Shown here in pieces: positions 54,811 to 63,826 of a stretch of DNA of 64,000 nt; within the stretch, counting starts at the first letter, position 1; each line of letters starts with the position of its first letter. Both the position numbers and the translations under genes were made by a program. Origin of the DNA: Bacteroidota bacterium. GTDB lineage: Bacteria; Bacteroidota; Bacteroidia; Bacteroidales; FEN-979. The DNA lies in the NCBI GenBank assembly GCA_026391355.1, contig JAPLDH010000023.1, forward strand, positions 16,739-80,738, given 5' to 3'. The notes below the pieces were generated by a model, which worked only from the letters and a program-made list of their open reading frames with translations, did not search any database and was not told where the DNA came from.

Positions 54811-56604
54811 TTAATTTATAGTTACAACTCCTCCCTTGATGGTAGTCGTTCCTGAGCCTTCCACAGTAACCGATGGCGCTGAAAGAGAAGCGCTTCCATT
54901 TCCCGCGTTCAATGAAGCGCCTCCTGCACTCAGGGAGAAACTTGAAGAAGGACTCATCGAAATATTTGTAGCCTGGATGGTCAGGTCACCGCCAGCTTTT
55001 AAGCTCATATTGGCTGCACTCTCGACGCTTACCGAGGAGGCCTCCATGGAAATTTTATTTCCATTTTCATCCTCGAATTTCATCAACCCGTCAGATTCAC
55101 TGATGGTAATTTTTTTTCCGGCAGGGGTTTCAATTTTTAAAGACTTATCCGAGTCATTAAAGATCATCTTCATACCACTGCGGGATACGAATCCCTTTTC
55201 ATCATTTTGGTCGGAAGCGGGTAATGGAGCTGGTTTTGCACTGCTGTTCAGCATACCCAAAACAATGGGATGGCGTGGATCGTCATTTAGAAAACCTACA
55301 ACCACCTCATCATTGATCTCCGGGCGAAAGAACATTCCACGATTATTTCCGGCATCGAGGGAAGCAATCCGCATCCAGATGCCATCTTCACCGGAATTAA
55401 TGATTGGTAGTCGAACACGGATACGGTGCTCGCTATCAGGATCACTTGCCAGTTGTGTCACGATCCCTATTTGCAACCCTCGGATTCCGGGCAGCATACC
55501 GGAAGCAGGCGATGAATGTACATCAGGCTGTTGGGTAAAAGCTTCGTTTGGAAGCCCAAACTGAACATCGGTATTCCAATTTCCGTTGGTTATGTCGTGA
55601 TGCACTCCCGAAACATAGACTTTGCCATTGAACCGGTCTCCGACACCCCCGACCTGGATCAGGTCACCAGGTTCAATCCCGGCAAAACCGCGAAAACGGA
55701 CACGACCCCGGCACCGCGACATTCTCGCTTTCTGTAAGCGGGCATCTGCCAGACTTTGCAGCTCTGGTTCGGTAAGCTTCTCCACAGAATAGAGATCATA
55801 CTCTGCGATATTCAGGGTGTTACCAAGATCGGAAGAGGATATATTCCCGTTTTCTTCGAATCCGGGCTCTTGTGCATTGACCGTGGTGACCTCCTGGCTG
55901 GAATAGTCCCAGGTTTTTGCTGCAAGTGACTGATACTGGTTACGTGCGTCAAGATCTGCATCAAACTCAAGGATCGTCGCACCAAATACGGCGTCGAGCA
56001 CTGGAGTAGAAGTGAAATCAGGTTTTTTTGCAGTGAATTTACCATCTTTTACCAGGCATACTTTTCCACACGCTTCCATGCGGCTGAGAATAAAATCCCA
56101 GTCAGTACAATCATATTGAACGATGGATTGCAACTTAACAGTTGTATCTTCAATATCATGATCAAACCCGTAGGAACTGATGATTTCTTCAGCCGCTTCA
56201 CTGTCTTTTTTGTCGTAAAAATAGTTGTTCATTCTTGCGACTGTCATCTTTACAACTTCGTCGCGGCAATCGAGCATGAGCAAGGGCGAAGTATTGTTCC
56301 TGATTTTCAGGCTGTGTTTTAAGATAATGCCTGTAAACAGTACGGATTCATCCAAATGATAGCCGGCTGAGATCTCGATATCAACACCGGGAATAAAGGT
56401 ATCTTCATTACTTACGGCGAAATCCTGAACGGATGGGTCACCATCAAAGATGGCAATCCGCGCCATAGGGAGCCGGTTAATATCTTTGTTTACGGTAATT
56501 GAGGCAACCTGGTATTGTGTGGATACAGACTGGCCCCCTATCTTGATGGTAAAAGTGACAAGGTCAGTGTTTTGTATTCCCGGAAGTGTTTGACTCAGTG
56601 GCAT
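54811..56604 (-). CDS. eCIS spike protein (VgrG/gp5-like, Afp8-type)
   Basis: 597 residues. The first 350 residues form the gp27-like region (FTIKIGGQSVSTQYQVASITV onwards). GLQIGIVTQLASDPDSEHRIRVRLP marks the OB-fold of gp5, with GIWMRIASLDAGNNRGMFFRPEINDEVVVGF following. The C-terminal 120 residues (SVSVESAANMSLKAGGDLTI, QATNISMSPSS) are short beta repeats that form a trimeric needle. It forms the piercing tip. No PAAR gene follows, although PAAR usually caps this needle. Confidence 0.93.
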   Translation of the reverse strand: MPLSQTLPGIQNTDLVTFTIKIGGQSVSTQYQVASITVNKDINRLPMARIAIFDGDPSVQDFAVSNEDTFIPGVDIEISAGYHLDESVLFTGIILKHSLKIRNNTSPLLMLDCRDEVVKMTVARMNNYFYDKKDSEAAEEIISSYGFDHDIEDTTVKLQSIVQYDCTDWDFILSRMEACGKVCLVKDGKFTAKKPDFTSTPVLDAVFGATILEFDADLDARNQYQSLAAKTWDYSSQEVTTVNAQEPGFEENGNISSSDLGNTLNIAEYDLYSVEKLTEPELQSLADARLQKARMSRCRGRVRFRGFAGIEPGDLIQVGGVGDRFNGKVYVSGVHHDITNGNWNTDVQFGLPNEAFTQQPDVHSSPASGMLPGIRGLQIGIVTQLASDPDSEHRIRVRLPIINSGEDGIWMRIASLDAGNNRGMFFRPEINDEVVVGFLNDDPRHPIVLGMLNSSAKPAPLPASDQNDEKGFVSRSGMKMIFNDSDKSLKIETPAGKKITISESDGLMKFEDENGNKISMEASSVSVESAANMSLKAGGDLTIQATNISMSPSSSFSLSAGGASLNAGNGSASLSAPSVTVEGSGTTTIKGGVVTIN

Positions 56605-56610
56605 TGTCTG

Positions 56611-57327
56611 TCATTTTGCAAAAGGCGGAAAAACCAGTTTCATTCCCGGTGTGAGTTGCTTGAAATCAGTCAGCCCATTTACCCGGGCTACCTCGAAATA
56701 GTATTTGCTGTCGCCATATTCACGAAAGCAAAGAAGGGGCAGGGTATCGCCCTCCCTGACTGTTCGAACATGGGTAAGATCAGGAGAATTTTTATTCTCG
56801 ACCGTTGAGAGTTTTTCTTCATCTATTACTGCCTGGAATGTGCAATCAGCTTCGGCCCTGACAGGTGTACCATCGGGACGGAAGAGCTTGAAGCTGATGG
56901 TCATATTTGTTAACTGACAATTATAGAGTAAAGGCCCCCATTGGATCTGGACAAATCTTGGCTTGTGTGTCCCGCTGTCATAAGCATAAACAACTTGCCT
57001 GAAATTTTCGTAATCCTGCAGCACGTCAGGTTTGTCAGAAGGCAATCCGGGAACGGCGATTCCTGACAAAAGCCCGCCACTTCCCCTTTTCAGAACACCT
57101 GTTCCGTCGAACAGGAAGTTAAATGTTATTGACTGTGGTGCACGTTTATTGGTTGAGGAGACGCTCTCACTTGATCCCTGGGCACTTTTATCATTGATAA
57201 AATTACTGTAAGTGAGCGAGTAGGTCTCAGGATTGATCAGTACCTCATATTCAATATTTGAAGGGGTACTGAATTTCGCATCCTCATATGCGACCAGTTT
57301 CATTTTCTGAAGTTCTCCCAGTCCCAT
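56611..57327 (-). CDS. LysM-domain eCIS baseplate hub protein (Afp7-type)
   Basis: 238 residues. N-terminal part: KLVAYEDAKFSTPSNIEYEV and INPETYSLTYSNFIN, with SAQGSSESVSSTN, typical of the tube-baseplate adaptor. The end is a LysM motif: VREGDTLPLLCFREYGDSKY and LTPGMKLVFPPFAK. In Afp/PVC particles Afp7 links the inner tube to the spike. It overlaps the tiny DUF5908 gene by three bases (ATG inside TGA context) and is 6 bases from the spike gene. Confidence 0.9.
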   Translation of the reverse strand: MGLGELQKMKLVAYEDAKFSTPSNIEYEVLINPETYSLTYSNFINDKSAQGSSESVSSTNKRAPQSITFNFLFDGTGVLKRGSGGLLSGIAVPGLPSDKPDVLQDYENFRQVVYAYDSGTHKPRFVQIQWGPLLYNCQLTNMTISFKLFRPDGTPVRAEADCTFQAVIDEEKLSTVENKNSPDLTHVRTVREGDTLPLLCFREYGDSKYYFEVARVNGLTDFKQLTPGMKLVFPPFAK

Positions 57328-57494
57328 CAGCGTTCGTTTTTCAATTTCAGTATCTCCATGACCTGTTCAACGCAGGCAGCAATGATCTCATCCTTGTTTA
57401 CAGCAGGAGCAGAAGCAGGAGTAGCCGGTGTTGACGGGCTGGATGGCTCCTGAACCTGGGTTGTTATCTGCAATTCACGAATTTCAACGGGCAT
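57327..57494 (-). CDS. Small DUF5908-type eCIS protein
   Basis: 55 codons plus TGA. Starts MPVEIRELQITTQV, the typical DUF5908 opening 'M-P-x-E-I-R-E-L', then a proline/alanine-rich linker (PSTPATPASAPAVNKDE) and a C-terminal helix IIAACVEQVMEILKLKNER. DUF5908 genes sit between tube and LysM genes in many Bacteroidota eCIS operons. Its function is unknown; the short helix suggests binding to another component. The stop overlaps the next ATG. Confidence 0.8.
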   Translation of the reverse strand: MPVEIRELQITTQVQEPSSPSTPATPASAPAVNKDEIIAACVEQVMEILKLKNER

Positions 57495-57519
57495 GATTTC
57501 GGTTTTAAAACAGATTCGA

Positions 57520-58047
57520 CTAAGGCACAGAAATACTTATGCTGGCGCCGGAATCTCCACCAGCAAGACCGGCCACTGCCCCTACGACAGCATTAAACGC
57601 CGCTGATAAATTGAGCGTTTTATAATACTCGTACCGCAGGGTCAGCGATTCAATCATGATCTGGTTTTGTTCGGCATTAAGTCCCGTTATATCATACCTG
57701 ACGGGTATTGCATTAACAACATACCAGGAAGAAACGGGCAGATGATCTTCATTCAACAAGGAGATCAACAGGTTTGTAGGCTGGTAATTGAAATTCTCAA
57801 TGGCATCCAAACACCAGGCTGAAATTCCGGAAACAAGCGTCATTCCTCGCTTCAGCAAAAGATCGGCATACTTTGTCCGACCCGGCAGGCTGTGAACAAA
57901 GCGATTTTCCCCACCTTCATTGTAAGTATCCATATTCACATCCACTGTTAATCCGGTGACTTCCTGAAAACGGAAATCATTCGGTACCTGTGGAAATATT
58001 TCAAACACCACCAGGAAGTGGAAGCCGGTAAAAGGATAATCCAGCAT
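57520..58047 (-). CDS. eCIS tube protein, second copy (gp19-like, Afp5-type)
   Basis: 175 residues: YPFTGFHFLVVFEIFPQVPN with FRFQEVTGLTVDVNMDTYNEGGENRF is the gp19/phage T4-like tail tube opening (F-x-x-V-x-G-l), and LLLKRGMTLVSGISAWCLDAI is the conserved K-R-G-x segment. A hydrophobic, glycine-rich C terminus (AGLAGGDSGASISISVP) is longer than in the first tube protein. It probably forms the tube layers near the baseplate. It follows the first tube gene by 3 bases. Confidence 0.9.
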   Translation of the reverse strand: MLDYPFTGFHFLVVFEIFPQVPNDFRFQEVTGLTVDVNMDTYNEGGENRFVHSLPGRTKYADLLLKRGMTLVSGISAWCLDAIENFNYQPTNLLISLLNEDHLPVSSWYVVNAIPVRYDITGLNAEQNQIMIESLTLRYEYYKTLNLSAAFNAVVGAVAGLAGGDSGASISISVP

Positions 58048-58050
58048 GTT

Positions 58051-58482
58051 TTATTCGTTCTGTATTGTCACACCTTCATGAGCCAGTTCCAATTGTTCGA
58101 TGGCCACCTCGTTCCCGTCTGCCTTTAGGTCGGTTGAGGTGATCTTCGTTGGCCAGGCATTTTTAACTTTCCATACGACAACCGGAGCAAGCGATTCATT
58201 GAGCAGGCTGATGGTAATGTCACGACGTTCGACTGTATTCATATTGATCGTGTTGAACCAGTTGTAAAATTCATTGTCGGATTTGAAAATACCCCTTTTT
58301 AAGGTAATGTTGCTGAATTTACGTTGTCCCGGCATTTTTATCTTATGATATTCGGGACTTGCGCCATCACGATATTCAATAACATCATTGGTAATATCTA
58401 AACCGCTGACATCCGTGAAACCTATGTGTGTTCCCCCCCAGTCTACCTGGAAATGAAACTTCGGAAGTGGGTAATTTGCCAT
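58051..58482 (-). CDS. eCIS inner tube protein (gp19-like, Afp1-type)
   Basis: 143 residues: FHFQVDWGGTHIGFTDVSGL, DGASPEYHKIKMPGQRKF and ITLKRGIFKSDNEFYNWFN are the standard conserved blocks of eCIS/T4 gp19 tube proteins. LTLAHEG-type ending ('LELAHEGVTIQN') also fits. It would polymerise into hexameric rings of the inner tube that carries cargo. Located between the sheath and second tube genes. Confidence 0.95.
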   Translation of the reverse strand: MANYPLPKFHFQVDWGGTHIGFTDVSGLDITNDVIEYRDGASPEYHKIKMPGQRKFSNITLKRGIFKSDNEFYNWFNTINMNTVERRDITISLLNESLAPVVVWKVKNAWPTKITSTDLKADGNEVAIEQLELAHEGVTIQNE

Positions 58483-58534
58483 AACGTTTCTGTTTTATTT
58501 GTGAAGTTTTTTTTTCGATTGAACAATATGAGGA

Positions 58535-60520
58535 TTATGCCTGCTGCTGTATTTGTGAGAAGCGCAGGATGATGAATTCAGCCGGGCGAACAGGTGCCAT
58601 TCCAATTTCAAGGATCATACGGCCGTTGAGGATATCATCGAATGTCATGGTTTGGCCGAGACCAACCTTCACATAAAATGCCTGTTCCGGTTTTGATCCC
58701 GCAAGAGCCCCCTGCCGCCAGAGGTTGGTAAGATAGTTTTCGATCATGGCACGAACCCTGACCCAGGTGTTCCCGTCATTAGGTTCAAACACAAACTGTC
58801 CGGCTGCTTTTTTTACCGATTCTTCTACCATAATGTAGAAGCGGCGTACAGAAATATACTTGAAATCATTGCTATTGCCATCTAACGTTCGGGCTCCCCA
58901 AACCAGAATGCCTTTCCCTGTAAATGCCCGGATGGCATTGATGGATTTGCCGGCCATTGTATCGATATTCAGATCATCCTGCGTCAGATCATCAATGGTA
59001 AAAGTCAGCCCGTTTACTCCATTCAGGCTGAAATTAGCCGGGGCCTTCCAAACTCCCCTGGATCCGTCGACCGATGAATACACCCCGGCAATTGCCCCGC
59101 TTGGCGGTAAGGATGTCTGGGTGTTCTGAACCACACTCACAATTTGTTTATATACCGGATGTGATTTAAGAAGGCTTTGTTCATAGTTGGTTTCATATGT
59201 AGAAGCTAAGTTCAGGATCTGTGTCACTCCTACATTAAACTGGTTAAATAAATTAGTAAAGGAAGGCAAACTTCTCTGGCGAAGTGAAGGTTCTGTACCT
59301 GTTCCATAGATCGTAGTATCGGCGCCAGGTAATGTTGTTCCGAAAATAGTGCCCCATTGTGAGGCAGTAAATACGGTTAAATCCCTTCCACCGTAATAAT
59401 CAGTTCCGGTACCCAGTTTGGCTTCTGCTCCCTGGTCATAGGCCAGCAATTTGGTCATCGTGGTAACAAGGGAATTTGTAATAATATTCCCGACATCTTT
59501 TTTCAATCCCAAATCGCTGTAATCTCCCTGTAATCCGACTGCCCAGTTATCAATGACATTGGCAACGGTATAAATAAAACTTAGCAGTGCCTGAAACTTG
59601 GTTTCATTGTCAGTAGGCCCGGTTGAATTAAAGGACAACTGGTAGTCATTTACCAGGAATAACCATTGTTCATTCAGGCTTTGGTTTGTCCCGGTGAGCA
59701 AAGCATCCACGGCGCTTTTCACGGATGTTGAATCCAGCATAAGCAGGTTCAGGCTTTCCACCATATTTTTTGCATCCGGGGAGGTCGTAAAGTTCTTAAG
59801 ATCAATGGGCACTCCTGCCTGAAAGATCTTATTTGCAAGGTTTTTATACTTGATTGCAAGACCAAGATTGGTTTTCAGGTAAGGTGTATAAGCTGCTCCG
59901 TAATTCAGGTTAATAACACCGATATTGCTCCTGAAATTTTCTTTTCCTGTGGTCCAGTCGGGGGTTTCAAGTAGATCAAAGATACAAAACCTGTCCTGCA
60001 GATTACTGCATTGCTGTAATGCATAGGACTGCACATCATACATATTACTTCCGAGTTGCACCGCGTCTGGAAATAAAATCAGGGTAGGTTCATCAAATTT
60101 CTTTAAGGCATTCAATCCCTTCTCAAAATCGTCTTTATCAAATGCCGGAATGGTCTGGAATTTACCGATTGACACAATATAGGCGATATTTCCTCCATTA
60201 AGAAAAAACATTCTTATGCTGTCATAAAGGTAATAGGTAGCGCTTCTTTTTACCGACAATACTACATTATTACCGTCAATATCCACTTCAGTGATCCCTG
60301 GATCGGATCCATTGCCGAAATATTGCTGGTATTCCAATAGTGAGGTGATCCTTGTTGGAAGCATGTGCAGGTCACCCGGTTGCAGTTTGGTATCATCCTG
60401 AGTGTACCCGATAAATGCGGGGACAGCAGTGGCCACCTGCGCAATGGACGGAGGGAATGATGGAATTTCATTCACATAAACCCCCGGGGTTTTGATGGTG
60501 GTTTCGTTAATTTGTGACAT
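58535..60520 (-). CDS. eCIS contractile sheath protein
   Basis: 661 residues. The N terminus TTIKTPGVYVNEIPSFPPSIAQVATAVPAFIGYT is the classic tail-sheath opening 'P-G-V-Y-v-x-E', and the C-terminal domain is intact: GKSINAIRAFTGKGILVWGARTL, YISVRRFYIMVEESVKKA and GMAPVRPAEFIILRFSQ. Sheath subunits contract to drive the tube through the target membrane. Only one sheath gene is present, in contrast to Afp/PVC which have two or three. The extra middle insertion (residues 200-420) is probably surface-exposed. Confidence 0.96.
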   Translation of the reverse strand: MSQINETTIKTPGVYVNEIPSFPPSIAQVATAVPAFIGYTQDDTKLQPGDLHMLPTRITSLLEYQQYFGNGSDPGITEVDIDGNNVVLSVKRSATYYLYDSIRMFFLNGGNIAYIVSIGKFQTIPAFDKDDFEKGLNALKKFDEPTLILFPDAVQLGSNMYDVQSYALQQCSNLQDRFCIFDLLETPDWTTGKENFRSNIGVINLNYGAAYTPYLKTNLGLAIKYKNLANKIFQAGVPIDLKNFTTSPDAKNMVESLNLLMLDSTSVKSAVDALLTGTNQSLNEQWLFLVNDYQLSFNSTGPTDNETKFQALLSFIYTVANVIDNWAVGLQGDYSDLGLKKDVGNIITNSLVTTMTKLLAYDQGAEAKLGTGTDYYGGRDLTVFTASQWGTIFGTTLPGADTTIYGTGTEPSLRQRSLPSFTNLFNQFNVGVTQILNLASTYETNYEQSLLKSHPVYKQIVSVVQNTQTSLPPSGAIAGVYSSVDGSRGVWKAPANFSLNGVNGLTFTIDDLTQDDLNIDTMAGKSINAIRAFTGKGILVWGARTLDGNSNDFKYISVRRFYIMVEESVKKAAGQFVFEPNDGNTWVRVRAMIENYLTNLWRQGALAGSKPEQAFYVKVGLGQTMTFDDILNGRMILEIGMAPVRPAEFIILRFSQIQQQA

Positions 60521-60543
60521 GGCTGGTTTTTTTTATTTGTTAA

Positions 60544-61737
60544 TTAATAATTAAGATTGATTTCGAAACAGGTCAAAGGTTCTTCATCATATAGCCCCCG
60601 ATGAAAAGGATATAATGAAAGGCGATCAGGAGACGCATTGGGAATAGATGTATATTCGTTAGTATCAACTTTCAGTTTTAAAGTTTTAACAGGATCTTCT
60701 GATAAAGGAATGGGTGTTTTTGAGATAATGGTTGCAGCGGTTCCGGAAGGATCGGCAGCAAATTGAAAAACCTTGTCAGTGTCTTCCAAAGTGCCTCCTG
60801 AACTATGTTGAAGAACATATTTCCACAACAGGAAACGGTTGGGAAACAGGATCTTGTAAACAGGAGAAAGCAGGTGATGGCTTGGGTTCAGCATCATGTA
60901 TCCGGGAGGGAGTGTACTTTCACAATAAAGATCAATTACCCCAAACACATTCTGACCGTAAAGCTCGTCATTAAGGTACACCGGCGCTTCCTTCCCACCG
61001 TCAATTTTCAGTATATATTTTCCTGCAGGAAGTGACGTAAGATCAAGCTTAAACGAATTAACCGGTTTAGGGAACATGATGGTTTTCGATAAAACAATTT
61101 CTGTGAACATCCTGGTACCGGCAGCATATCCTTTCACAAGGATGGTGACAGAGGACTGCGGTGAGGGAAATGAATACTGCATAATGGATGGCAACCACCG
61201 GACAGCCTCATTCTCCGACCCGCAGGGGATGTTCCCTATCCTGACCCAATAATCCGGATCGGTATAGCTATGGGGATTCGTCAAATCACTCTTTCTCCAT
61301 GCCTGGTAAACATCACCTGACGGGGAGGCAACGAGGCTGCCGGGATGATAGAAATCATTGCTGTCATAAGGGTTTATATCCTCTGTAAGGTAGCTTCCTC
61401 CAAAAGTATTGTTGTTCCTGTTGGAAAAATAGTAAATCATCCCGTTGGAAGGAGGAACCGGCAGATTTGTATAGTTCAAAAAGAGCGAATTATTTAATTT
61501 AAGAAAAAAGGTAAAGTTTAACCCTTCTTCCGGAACAACAGGTAAATTTCCGGATTTATCAAGTTCAACCCCCGTAATAAGCCTGTTATGATATTGTTTG
61601 GCAATTATTTTATGACCGGCAAGGGTTCGACGGGTCGCTGCCGAAGGGATCAAGGTAAAATCCTGACATAACTGATTGCGGAAGTATTGATGCAATAACT
61701 CCACGGAAAACAAGATATCATATTTAATGTCAATCAT
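60544..61737 (-). CDS. eCIS operon protein of unknown function
   Basis: 397 residues starting MIDIKYDILFSVELLHQYFR; beta-rich with several tryptophan or tyrosine-rich loops (YQAWRKSDLTNPHSYTDPDYWVR, GMIYYFSNRNNNTFGGSYL). The phrase ILFSVELLHQYF...D..LIPS is seen in Bacteroidota eCIS-linked proteins. It overlaps the DUF4255 gene by 4 bases and precedes the sheath gene, so it is structural or assembly-related. No named family recognised; YWV..GNIPCGSEN and the beta pattern could bind carbohydrate, but this is speculative. Confidence 0.7.
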   Translation of the reverse strand: MIDIKYDILFSVELLHQYFRNQLCQDFTLIPSAATRRTLAGHKIIAKQYHNRLITGVELDKSGNLPVVPEEGLNFTFFLKLNNSLFLNYTNLPVPPSNGMIYYFSNRNNNTFGGSYLTEDINPYDSNDFYHPGSLVASPSGDVYQAWRKSDLTNPHSYTDPDYWVRIGNIPCGSENEAVRWLPSIMQYSFPSPQSSVTILVKGYAAGTRMFTEIVLSKTIMFPKPVNSFKLDLTSLPAGKYILKIDGGKEAPVYLNDELYGQNVFGVIDLYCESTLPPGYMMLNPSHHLLSPVYKILFPNRFLLWKYVLQHSSGGTLEDTDKVFQFAADPSGTAATIISKTPIPLSEDPVKTLKLKVDTNEYTSIPNASPDRLSLYPFHRGLYDEEPLTCFEINLNY

Positions 61738-62336
61738 GCAGGGTTTCCTTGTTCGTCGTTGATCTTGATTTCCTTAATCACTTCAGCGCTACCCCTTGTG
61801 AAGGTGTCCATGATCTTGATCAATCGCATTTTATATAAAACTGATGGAATATACTTTGACCCCAATATCGCCCATAAATTGTTCAAATCCTGAAGGGATA
61901 ATGTTTTCATATCAAATATTAATTCTTCAATTCCCTGCGGCAAATCCGGGGAGTTTTGTGGTGTAAAAACATTTTGATACTGAAAAAACTGAATAATACT
62001 GGATAATAATAACAAAGAGGTTCTGTAGTTTTCAAAGTTTGCCGTAAACAGCACATCAAGATTCAGATAGACCGGAGGATTTCTGTAAACCACTTGCTGA
62101 TCAATGCGAACATAATTATCAGGGGAGCGTGAAATCCGGTCTTCCTCGATTTTTACGAGTGAAACAAGAATCATATTCTGTAGCGTTGAATCTGTACTTG
62201 TCCCGACCTGGGAAACATTTCCGAGGATGACCGGATGTTTAACACCTGGCAAGATCAGGATGCCGAGCGTTTGTTGCTGCTGCAAATATTTTTCAATATG
62301 GCTTGCGATGAAATCAAGTGCCAGGTTAATCATCAA
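61734..62336 (-). CDS. eCIS tail-terminator/cap protein, DUF4255 (Afp16-like)
   Basis: 200 residues: INLALDFIASHIEKYLQQQQ, MILVSLVKIEEDRISRSPDNYV, YLNLDVLFTANFENYRTSLLLLSSIIQFFQ are the DUF4255 (Pvc16 N-terminal) blocks. Afp16 caps the tube and sheath and sets particle length. It is the first gene of the operon, about 95 bases from the promoter's transcription start. Its stop overlaps the next gene by 4 bases. Confidence 0.9.
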   Translation of the reverse strand: MMINLALDFIASHIEKYLQQQQTLGILILPGVKHPVILGNVSQVGTSTDSTLQNMILVSLVKIEEDRISRSPDNYVRIDQQVVYRNPPVYLNLDVLFTANFENYRTSLLLLSSIIQFFQYQNVFTPQNSPDLPQGIEELIFDMKTLSLQDLNNLWAILGSKYIPSVLYKMRLIKIMDTFTRGSAEVIKEIKINDEQGNPA

Positions 62337-62435
62337 AAATGGTTGTTGTTTCTGATTATTTTCAGAACGTTATCTTTTCACATTCCTCCAGTATCCAATG
62401 GTTGCAATATTAATGGTAAGCTCAAATTAACGAGG

Positions 62436-62465
62436 CAAATATATTTAAAAATAATGATTGAGCAA
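62436..62465 (-). promoter_or_regulatory. Promoter of the eCIS operon
   Basis: Minus-strand TTG (62463-62465), 19-base spacer, TATATTTG (62436-62443), an exact Bacteroidota promoter. It lies 100 bases before the first eCIS ATG, leaving a leader of about 95 bases. It sits between the CRISPR array and the operon; no other strong promoter is visible until 37170, so the eCIS genes likely form one long transcript. Confidence 0.75.
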
Positions 62466-62484
62466 GTTTAGGAAAAAAATTATT

Positions 62485-62514
62485 AAATATGCTTTGGGAA
62501 TGAAATCCTGATAG
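62485..62514. repeat. Possible degenerate terminal CRISPR repeat
   Basis: The last seven bases CTGATAG (62508-62514) equal the end of the CRISPR repeat, and the distance to the first intact repeat is 35 bases (62515-62549), exactly one spacer. The other 23 bases are degenerate. Array-distal repeats typically decay like this. The intervening 35 bases contain TTGAGCGAAGTCGAAACGA, a dispersed intergenic motif in this phylum, so chance similarity is possible. Confidence 0.35.
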
Positions 62515-62549
62515 TGACCGAAACGGTCGTTGAGCGAAGTCGAAACGAC

Positions 62550-63826
62550 GTTTCAATTCCACATTGGTACGACTGATAGCGAATCTTCAAAGAGTACCCT
62601 GAACTTGCTAAGGGAGTTTCAATTCCACATTGGTACGACTGATAGAATGTTTCAACATCGATGGCGGTGAACCGATAAATGTTTCAATTCCACATTGGTA
62701 CGACTGATAGGAATTGGAAGGTATGGGACGTTGCAAAGCTCAATACAGTTTCAATTCCACATTGGTACGACTGATAGAAAGTTGATCCTAAGGAATACGG
62801 ATTAACAGAAACACGTTTCAATTCCACATTGGTACGACTGATAGAACTCAATGGAAAGCATTGAACGAAACAGGAAGCACGTTTCAATTCCACATTGGTA
62901 CGACTGATAGTCACCTGAACTTGCGTGGGAATTTTCTAATTATGAAGTTTCAATTCCACATTGGTACGACTGATAGGAACTTGCTGAAAAGGATTGGATG
63001 AACCTTCATGAGTTTCAATTCCACATTGGTACGACTGATAGAAGAGTCGTTGAAATTTCCTTTAATTGCTCTATTTTGTTTCAATTCCACATTGGTACGA
63101 CTGATAGATGCAGTAGAGTGTGAAGAAGCTGACAGGAAAATAAGTTTCAATTCCACATTGGTACGACTGATAGATGACGCTGATGCAATGAGGTTCTATT
63201 CAATGGCACGTTTCAATTCCACATTGGTACGACTGATAGGTTCAACGGTGACCCCGGTAAGAAGGTAATATTTGGTTTCAATTCCACATTGGTACGACTG
63301 ATAGGTTGATCCTGATCGGTTGAAGACAAAGCTGAAGAAGTTTCAATTCCACATTGGTACGACTGATAGTCCGATCTACGAATCACTGTTGGAAGGAATC
63401 GAAAGTTGTTTCAATTCCACATTGGTACGACTGATAGAAATAATCCCGAATGCACAACGAGTGCGGGAAATACGTTTCAATTCCACATTGGTACGACTGA
63501 TAGCCCCCGCAAGCGTGGCAAAGGATGCCTCTATTGTAGTTTCAATTCCACATTGGTACGACTGATAGAAACAAGCGGGAAACCTACTTAAACATTACAG
63601 AGGTTTCAATTCCACATTGGTACGACTGATAGTGATCTTGAAGCAGGTACCTGTTCTCCGGAATACGTTTCAATTCCACATTGGTACGACTGATAGAGCC
63701 ATTTAAAATGAACCTGATCATTTTGTTCTATGTTTCAATTCCACATTGGTACGACTGATAGGCAATACGTTTCGCAGGTTTGGCAACATATATTCCGTTT
63801 CAATTCCACATTGGTACGACTGATAG
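62550..63826 (-). CRISPR. CRISPR array, 20 intact repeats and 19 spacers
   Basis: Repeats of 30 bp starting GTTTCAATTCC and ending ACGACTGATAG on the plus strand, at 62550, 62616, 62681, 62748, 62815, 62881, 62947, 63012, 63078, 63144, 63210, 63275, 63340, 63408, 63474, 63539, 63603, 63667, 63732 and 63797. All are identical as read; spacers are 34-38 bp and non-identical. On the minus strand each repeat ends ATTGAAAC, the usual type I/III 5' handle, so transcription is probably leftward with the leader on the right. The size fits type I-B or III systems. No cas genes are in the window. Confidence 0.97.

Noticed and set aside
33638..62336. Prophage or type VI secretion system
   Set aside because: No terminase, portal, capsid, integrase, lysis genes or TssJLM membrane complex; DUF4255, DUF5908, LysM, AAA+ ATPase and DUF4157 genes fit an eCIS.
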